NCBI RefSeq assembly: GCF_030454045.1
Contig: NZ_JAKDJE010000095.1
Coordinates: 1-9,941 of the forward strand
From: Psychrobacter sp.
Lineage (GTDB): Bacteria > Pseudomonadota > Gammaproteobacteria > Pseudomonadales > Moraxellaceae
Length of the DNA stretch: 9,941 bases
Reading direction: 5' to 3'
Of the stretch, positions 7,000-9,941 are shown in pieces. Below the pieces are notes generated by a model. That model searched no databases. It saw only the letters and a program-made list of their open reading frames with translations, and had not been told where the DNA came from. The position numbers and the translations under genes are program-made. Every line of letters begins with the position of its first letter. The first letter of the stretch is position 1.

Positions 7000-7395
7000 T
7001 TAGTTAGAACAAACTTTATATTTCAACCAAGCAAGAGTTTCTTGATCGTTTGTAGCTTTAGGTAATATGCTGTTTAAAGTCAAATATCCATAAAAACCAC
7101 CATCTTCGTCAACTATAACTGGTGGGCTATTTGCAATAGTGTTACATGGGCTATATTTTGAGATACTTGAACCGTATTTACCGATAGTGTTATGAATAGA
7201 TAGAGGTGAAATTTCTGAACCATATTTTCCAATAGTATTATGAATCGAGTCAGGCGATATTTCCGAACAGCTTAGGCAACCTAGATACTCTGAATTATTT
7301 GTATCACCAAACAACATGAGCTTATTTGCAGCATTTACGTTGGATGTCATAACTAAAATAGAGCAAGTTATAAGTAACTTTAATATAATTTTCAC
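7000..7395 (-). CDS. Small exported protein with 16-residue repeats, between carA and carB
   Basis: The 131-residue product has a typical Sec signal peptide (Lys2 and Lys6, hydrophobic 3-16, likely cleavage after VNA at residue 22). The mature part holds three tandem 16-residue units: SEISPDSIHNTIGKYG (44-59), SEISPLSIHNTIGKYG (60-75) and a degenerate SSISKYSPCNTIANSP (76-91). These are followed by PVIVDEDGGFYGYLTLN and a short tail. Four cysteines (40, 43, 84, 129) remain after cleavage and could form disulfides. I recall small secreted proteins in other bacteria with similar YLGCL-C, S-x2-S-I-x-N-x2-G-x-YG and PPVIVD patterns, all of unknown function. The start is GTG at 7395 with AAGG nine bases upstream; the next in-frame ATG (residue 16) would destroy the signal peptide. 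GC is about 34% (hand count of 7021-7380), clearly below carA and carB, suggesting a different history. It lies 35 bases after carA and 52 before carB on the same strand and is probably cotranscribed. Confidence 0.8.
   Translation of the reverse strand: MKIILKLLITCSILVMTSNVNAANKLMLFGDTNNSEYLGCLSCSEISPDSIHNTIGKYGSEISPLSIHNTIGKYGSSISKYSPCNTIANSPPVIVDEDGGFYGYLTLNSILPKATNDQETLAWLKYKVCSN
7123..7266 (-). repeat. Three in-frame 48-bp repeats inside the small secreted protein gene
   Basis: Units at 7219-7266, 7171-7218 and 7123-7170 encode the three 16-residue repeats. The first two proteins units differ at one residue (Asp versus Leu), whereas their DNA differs at several other positions, mostly synonymous. 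The third unit is degenerate. The array looks maintained by protein-level selection rather than being freshly duplicated. Confidence 0.75.
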
Positions 7396-7430
7396 AAATT
7401 TCAGCCTTAATTTATTTTACTAAAACCAAT

Positions 7431-8672
7431 TTATACTGACGCTGTTTTGGCACCTGCCATCATATCCGCAAACTTATCAAACAATGGCGCGCAGTCATGT
7501 GGACCTGGGCTGGCTTCTGGGTGACCTTGGAAGCTAAATACAGGCTTATCGGTCAACTCGATACCTTGGTTGGTACCATCGAATAATGAACGATGGGTAG
7601 ATTTAACGTTGTCAGGTAGCGTGTCTTCATCAACCGCAAAGCCATGGTTTTGACTGGTGATCATCACTGTGCCAGTCGCTAGATCTTGCACCGGATGGTT
7701 GGCACCATGGTGGCCCGTTTTCATTTTGATCGTATTGGCACCGCTGGCAAGACCGATTAGCTGATGGCCTAAGCAAATACCAAAGGTTGGTACGTCTGTT
7801 TCTTCAATAATGTGACGTACGGCGTCGATTGCATAATCACAAGCTGCAGGATCACCAGGGCCGTTTGATAAGAAGATACCGTCTGGGTTCATCGCGAGCA
7901 CATCAGCAATAGGCGTTTGTGCTGGGACCACCGTCACGTGACAGCCGCGGTCGACGAGCATACGCAGGATGTTGGTTTTGCTGCCAAAGTCATAAGCAAC
8001 GACATTGTATTTGGCATCGACATGCGTACCCAACTGCTTAAAGAAGCCGCCCGTACCGCTATCAAAGCTGCCTTCGACATCGCGGTTGAGTAGGGTGTCT
8101 GACAGATCCCATGTGCCTACTGTCCATTCAAAACTTTCTGTGGTGCAGCATTCTTTTGCCAGATCCATACCTTTTAGACCTGCAAACCCTTGAGCCAGCT
8201 TAATCGCTTTTTGCTCGTCGTCGCTTGTGATCGTCTCACCGTTTGATGCAGTCATGATACAGCCGTTTTGTGCACCCTTATCGCGCAATAGGCGGGTCAA
8301 CTGGCGTGTATCAATTTCAGCGATAGCGACGGTATTGTTACGTTGTAGATAGTCGCTAAGCGATTCAGAGTTGCGGAAGTTAGAAGTGGCCATGGTGGCG
8401 TCACGGATAATCAGACCGTCCGCCCATACTTTTTGTCCATTACCAGACTCGGTGTCCTCGGCGTTGGTGCCAGTATTACCGATATGCGGATAAGTCAAGG
8501 TCACAAGCTGTCGAGCATAACTTGGATCGGTTAGGATTTCTTGATACCCTGTCATGGCTGTATTAAATACGACCTCACCAACACGATGACCTAGGCTGCC
8601 GATACTGACACCGCGAAAAATTGTACCGTCTGCTAATGCCAAAATTGCTTGTGTTTCTACCGATGAATTCAA
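7431..8672 (-). CDS. carA: Carbamoyl-phosphate synthase small subunit (glutaminase)
   Basis: The 413-residue protein (E. coli CarA has 382) hydrolyses glutamine and passes ammonia to CarB. The N-terminal CPSase_sm domain (about 5-140) contains VGEVVFNTAMTGYQEILTDP. The class I amidotransferase domain (about 222-405) has the nucleophile Cys300 in FGICLGHQ and the partners His384/Glu386 in QGHPEASPGPHD. Much of the extra length is a longer linker at about 188-222, rich in Gly, Ser and Asp, between the two domains. The start codon is TTG at 8672: GGAGG lies six bases upstream (8679-8683), and the first in-frame ATG is residue 40, inside the conserved domain. No intrinsic terminator separates it from the next two genes, so carA, the small gene and carB are probably one transcript. 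The leader suggests attenuation. Confidence 0.97.
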   Translation of the reverse strand: MNSSVETQAILALADGTIFRGVSIGSLGHRVGEVVFNTAMTGYQEILTDPSYARQLVTLTYPHIGNTGTNAEDTESGNGQKVWADGLIIRDATMATSNFRNSESLSDYLQRNNTVAIAEIDTRQLTRLLRDKGAQNGCIMTASNGETITSDDEQKAIKLAQGFAGLKGMDLAKECCTTESFEWTVGTWDLSDTLLNRDVEGSFDSGTGGFFKQLGTHVDAKYNVVAYDFGSKTNILRMLVDRGCHVTVVPAQTPIADVLAMNPDGIFLSNGPGDPAACDYAIDAVRHIIEETDVPTFGICLGHQLIGLASGANTIKMKTGHHGANHPVQDLATGTVMITSQNHGFAVDEDTLPDNVKSTHRSLFDGTNQGIELTDKPVFSFQGHPEASPGPHDCAPLFDKFADMMAGAKTASV

Positions 8673-8707
8673 GGATTGCCTCCGCTATTATTGGTGAGTG
8701 CCATCAT
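8669..8707 (-). CDS. Possible 12-codon ORF overlapping the carA start
   Basis: ATGATG at 8702-8707 opens MMALTNNSGGNP, and its TGA stop (8669-8671) overlaps the carA TTG start codon by two bases (TTGA). The carA GGAGG lies inside this ORF. Such an overlap could couple translation into a weak TTG start. No clear Shine-Dalgarno precedes the ATG, so it may be chance. The preceding ACATGATG is repeated exactly at the start of the other leader ORF (8872-8879). Confidence 0.25.
   Translation of the reverse strand: MMALTNNSGGNP
8679..8683 (-). promoter_or_regulatory. carA ribosome binding site that fixes a TTG start
   Basis: GGAGG on the minus strand, six bases before TTG. It is the strongest Shine-Dalgarno in the window and the main reason to accept TTG at 8672 as the start. 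Confidence 0.85.
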
Positions 8708-8736
8708 GTTCTGTGGGTTAGGGTTTTGCTCTGTAT

Positions 8737-8784
8737 CCTTTTATTTACCGCACCTGACTGCTATCAGATAAAATAAATCAAAGG
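8737..8784 (-). promoter_or_regulatory. Second hairpin in the carA leader
   Basis: In the minus-strand RNA CCTTTGATTTA (8774-8784) pairs with TAAATAAAAGG (8737-8747) at 10 of 11 positions. The enclosed 26 bases contain a smaller CTGA-TAGCAG-TCAG hairpin. It lies between the terminator-like structure and the carA ribosome binding site. It is AT-rich and its role is unknown. Confidence 0.35.
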
Positions 8785-8806
8785 GCGATATACAAAAATT
8801 TCCCAC

Positions 8807-8889
8807 AAAAAAGCGAGAAGACATTATTGATGAAAACTACAAAACCCACTAGATAGTGAATAGGTAACTTGCATCATGTCCGCTCGCTT
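8807..8889 (-). terminator. Candidate carA leader attenuator
   Basis: In the minus-strand RNA AAGCGAGCGGACAT (8876-8889) pairs with ATGTCTTCTCGCTT (8811-8824): 12 Watson-Crick pairs, one G-U and one C-U mismatch. The stem is extended by GATG/CATC (8872-8875 and 8829-8832) across a 4-base bulge. The U-run at 8807-8812 is six residues long. The interior contains the weak palindrome CACTA-TC-TAGTG (8847-8858) followed by U-rich tracts. Because it lies after the likely carA promoter and before carA, read-through is needed for expression. The large interior (about 40 bases inside the extended stem) is unusual for a simple terminator but fits an attenuator with a translated loop. Confidence 0.55.
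8824..8877 (-). CDS. Possible 17-codon carA leader peptide
   Basis: The ORF MMQVTYSLSSGFCSFHQ begins in the 5' arm of the attenuator stem (ATGATG, 8872-8877) and ends with TAA at 8824-8826, whose last base is the first of the 3' arm. It has no arginine codon, so it is not an obvious arginine sensor. It does contain four TTT or T-rich codons in its second half (TTT, TGT, AGT, TTT). A ribosome at the stop codon would cover the terminator's 3' arm. The Shine-Dalgarno is poor (GAGCGG, about three bases before the ATG), which is the main weakness. Confidence 0.4.
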   Translation of the reverse strand: MMQVTYSLSSGFCSFHQ

Positions 8890-8906
8890 AGGCACAGATT
8901 TTGCGT

Positions 8907-8935
8907 ATTATATATAAAATAGACGAGTATGGCTA
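8907..8935 (-). promoter_or_regulatory. Likely carA promoter
   Basis: On the minus strand TAGCCA (8930-8935) and a perfect TATAAT (8907-8912) are separated by 17 bases. Transcription would start near 8900, giving a leader of about 228 bases before the carA TTG. I see no ARG-box-like palindrome overlapping it. Confidence 0.65.
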
Positions 8936-9099
8936 GCCGATTCTTTGGATTAATAGTCATTACATAAAGGAAAGTTGAGTTTTTATGAGGAATACAGACT
9001 GAATAAAATAGCCTAAGCATAAAAAAGCAGGTTTACGGTCATTTTCAATAACATTGATATTCATCAGCCACTAATAGCGCTGGATTTTAGCAGTTGGCT
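8936..9099. other. Intergenic DNA between divergent carA and carbonic anhydrase promoters
   Basis: AT-rich, with no coding ORF, tRNA or clear hairpin terminator recognised. A tiny ORF (ATG at 8984, five codons) is not credible. It may hold regulator sites for either divergent promoter, but I can identify none. Confidence 0.4.
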
Positions 9100-9129
9100 T
9101 TGCCACAATGAACAGCGCAGCGATATACT
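9100..9129 (+). promoter_or_regulatory. Likely promoter of the gamma carbonic anhydrase gene
   Basis: TTGCCA (9100-9105) and TATACT (9124-9129) are separated by 18 bases; each matches the sigma70 consensus at five of six positions. The start would be near 9136, about 46 bases before the ATG. Confidence 0.6.
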
Positions 9130-9181
9130 CAATTTTTATGATCGTTTGTTATAAAAATAATGAAGATAACAAGGAGTTGTT

Positions 9182-9718
9182 ATGATTTATCAGTATTTGG
9201 ACAAAACCCCTGAGTTTGCCGTACCATTCAATGGTTGGGTAGCAGATTCAGCGCAAGTGATGGGTGATGTGTATCTGGGTCATCAGGCCAATGTTTGGTT
9301 TGGTGCGGTGATACGCGGCGATAACGATCGTATTCATATCGGCGACTATAGTAATGTGCAAGAAAATAGTGTGATTCACACTGATGCAGGTATCAAAGTG
9401 ACTATCGGTGATTACGTGACTATTGGCCATCTAGCGATGCTGCATGGCTGTGAGATCGGTGATAACAGTCTGGTTGGTATTGGTGCGGTGGTACTCAATA
9501 ATGTCAAAATAGGCAAAAACTGCCTGATAGGGGCGAAAGCTTTAATTACTGAAGGTCAGGTTATTCCTGATAACTCACTAGTGATGGGCGCACCTGCCAA
9601 AGTCGTTAAGACACTGACAGATGAGCAAGTAGCGATGTTGAAAATGTCAGCGCTGCATTATGCTGAGCGTTGTCAAAAATTCAAAACAGGCTTAACAGAA
9701 ATAGCGATGCCTGACTAA
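9182..9718 (+). CDS. Gamma-class carbonic anhydrase family protein
   Basis: The 178-residue protein is a left-handed beta-helix (hexapeptide repeat) protein of the gamma carbonic anhydrase/YrdA/PaaY type. Hexapeptide turns run from about residue 20 to 140 (for example VTIGDYVTIGH and VGIGAVVLNNVKIG), followed by a C-terminal helix. The three zinc-ligand histidines are present at 66 (NSVIHTD), 83 and 88 (IGHLAMLHG), and the conserved Arg45-Gly46-Asp47 that shapes the trimer interface is intact. Metal binding and a trimer are therefore expected. Many short members of this family lack the acidic loop of the archetype Cam and show weak or no measured hydratase activity, so CO2 hydration is plausible but not certain. 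AAGGAG (9171-9176) lies five bases before the ATG. It is divergent from carA. Confidence 0.92.
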   Translation: MIYQYLDKTPEFAVPFNGWVADSAQVMGDVYLGHQANVWFGAVIRGDNDRIHIGDYSNVQENSVIHTDAGIKVTIGDYVTIGHLAMLHGCEIGDNSLVGIGAVVLNNVKIGKNCLIGAKALITEGQVIPDNSLVMGAPAKVVKTLTDEQVAMLKMSALHYAERCQKFKTGLTEIAMPD

Positions 9719-9773
9719 AGGTAAATGGTTAAAGCAATTATAAGTGGACAAATTACAAGGTACGAGCTTTATC

Positions 9774-9802
9774 TAATTGATGTACTATTTAATTAATGTA
9801 CT
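9774..9802. repeat. Short direct repeat downstream of the carbonic anhydrase gene
   Basis: TAATTGATGTACT (9774-9786) and TAATTAATGTACT (9790-9802) match at 12 of 13 positions with a 16-base period. No clear intrinsic terminator for the upstream gene is visible before 9835. Confidence 0.35.
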
Positions 9803-9834
9803 CCTCCTTAGTCGATAATCGTACCCAATTTTAT

Positions 9835-9866
9835 TAGGGCGTGTTGAACATTCGACCATGGCACTG
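9835..9866 (+). repeat. Right copy of the outward-facing IS/MITE-like terminal repeat
   Basis: TAGGGCGTGTTGAACATTCG (9835-9854) is identical to the minus-strand sequence at 33-52, and GGCACTG follows at 9860-9866, displaced by one base relative to the left copy. The two copies diverge between and after these blocks, which suggests related elements of some age rather than one recent insertion. Confidence 0.6.
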
Positions 9867-9894
9867 ACAGCGACTATTTTTTAGGTGATTCGAG

Positions 9895-9938
9895 GTTAAA
9901 AATAATAAGTTTAGTCATTCTAAGCGCTTATTTTTAAC
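9895..9938. repeat. 11-bp inverted repeat inside the right-end element
   Basis: GTTAAAAATAA (9895-9905) and TTATTTTTAAC (9928-9938) are perfectly complementary around a 22-base centre. The pair lies 60 bases inside the putative element end. It may be a subterminal structure or a terminator at the edge of a mobile element. Its continuation is outside the window. Confidence 0.4.
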
Positions 9939-9941
9939 GAT

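Noticed and set aside
7123..7266. Regularly spaced 48-bp repeats considered as a CRISPR-like array
   Set aside because: The units are contiguous without spacers, lie in frame inside an ORF with a signal peptide, and vary mostly at synonymous positions.
8721..8847. GGGTTTTG (8840-8847) complementary to CAAAACCC (8721-8728) considered as a carA antiterminator
   Set aside because: The downstream partner is made only after the polymerase has passed the U6 tract, so it cannot decide termination. It might affect the mature leader's fold, but there is no further support.
8857..8960. Search for an arginine-repressor (ARG box) palindrome near the carA promoter
   Set aside because: TGAAT- or ATTCA-like half-sites occur singly, but no paired 18-bp palindrome was seen by eye.

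Overview
The window reads as a chromosomal housekeeping segment of a gammaproteobacterium of the Moraxellaceae, most likely Psychrobacter. This is a judgement from the carA/carB/greA grouping, protein sequences close to the Pseudomonadales type, coding GC around 45-55% and very AT-rich intergenic DNA; no database search was possible. Five of the six clear protein genes lie on the minus strand.

Layout from left to right: (1) an IS-like or MITE-like end at 20-52 that points off the left edge; (2) a radical SAM DNA modification/repair-type protein (83-1351, minus) with its own promoter and an adjacent 8-bp palindrome; (3) a bidirectional terminator, then an exported protein with a DUF11-like domain (1589-2371, minus); (4) about 500 bp of AT-rich DNA with a degenerate 16-bp tandem repeat and small hairpins; (5) greA (2881-3357, minus), preceded by a hairpin whose arm is duplicated upstream; (6) a clear intrinsic terminator, then carB (3684-6947, minus); (7) a small AT-rich gene for an exported repeat protein (7000-7395, minus) between carB and carA; (8) carA (7431-8672, minus), starting at TTG behind a strong GGAGG; (9) a long carA leader (about 8673-8900) with a promoter, a 17-codon ORF and a terminator-like hairpin ending in U6; (10) a gamma-class carbonic anhydrase family gene on the plus strand (9182-9718); (11) a second copy of the left-edge repeat at 9835-9866, in inverted orientation and pointing off the right edge.

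How the genes work together: CarA (glutaminase) and CarB (synthetase) form carbamoyl-phosphate synthetase, which feeds both arginine and pyrimidine synthesis. They appear to be one transcription unit interrupted by the small secreted-protein gene, because no intrinsic terminator is seen between carA and carB. GreA rescues backtracked RNA polymerase and is separated from carB by a terminator. The carbonic anhydrase homologue is divergent from carA; if it is active it would supply bicarbonate, a CarB substrate, but that link is only a suggestion from proximity.

The best candidate for something undescribed is the carA leader. Promoter, short ORF, U-rich tracts, a mostly paired long stem and a U6 tract are arranged as in a pyrBI-like coupled transcription-translation attenuator. 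The second is the small exported protein with 16-residue repeats lodged between carA and carB.
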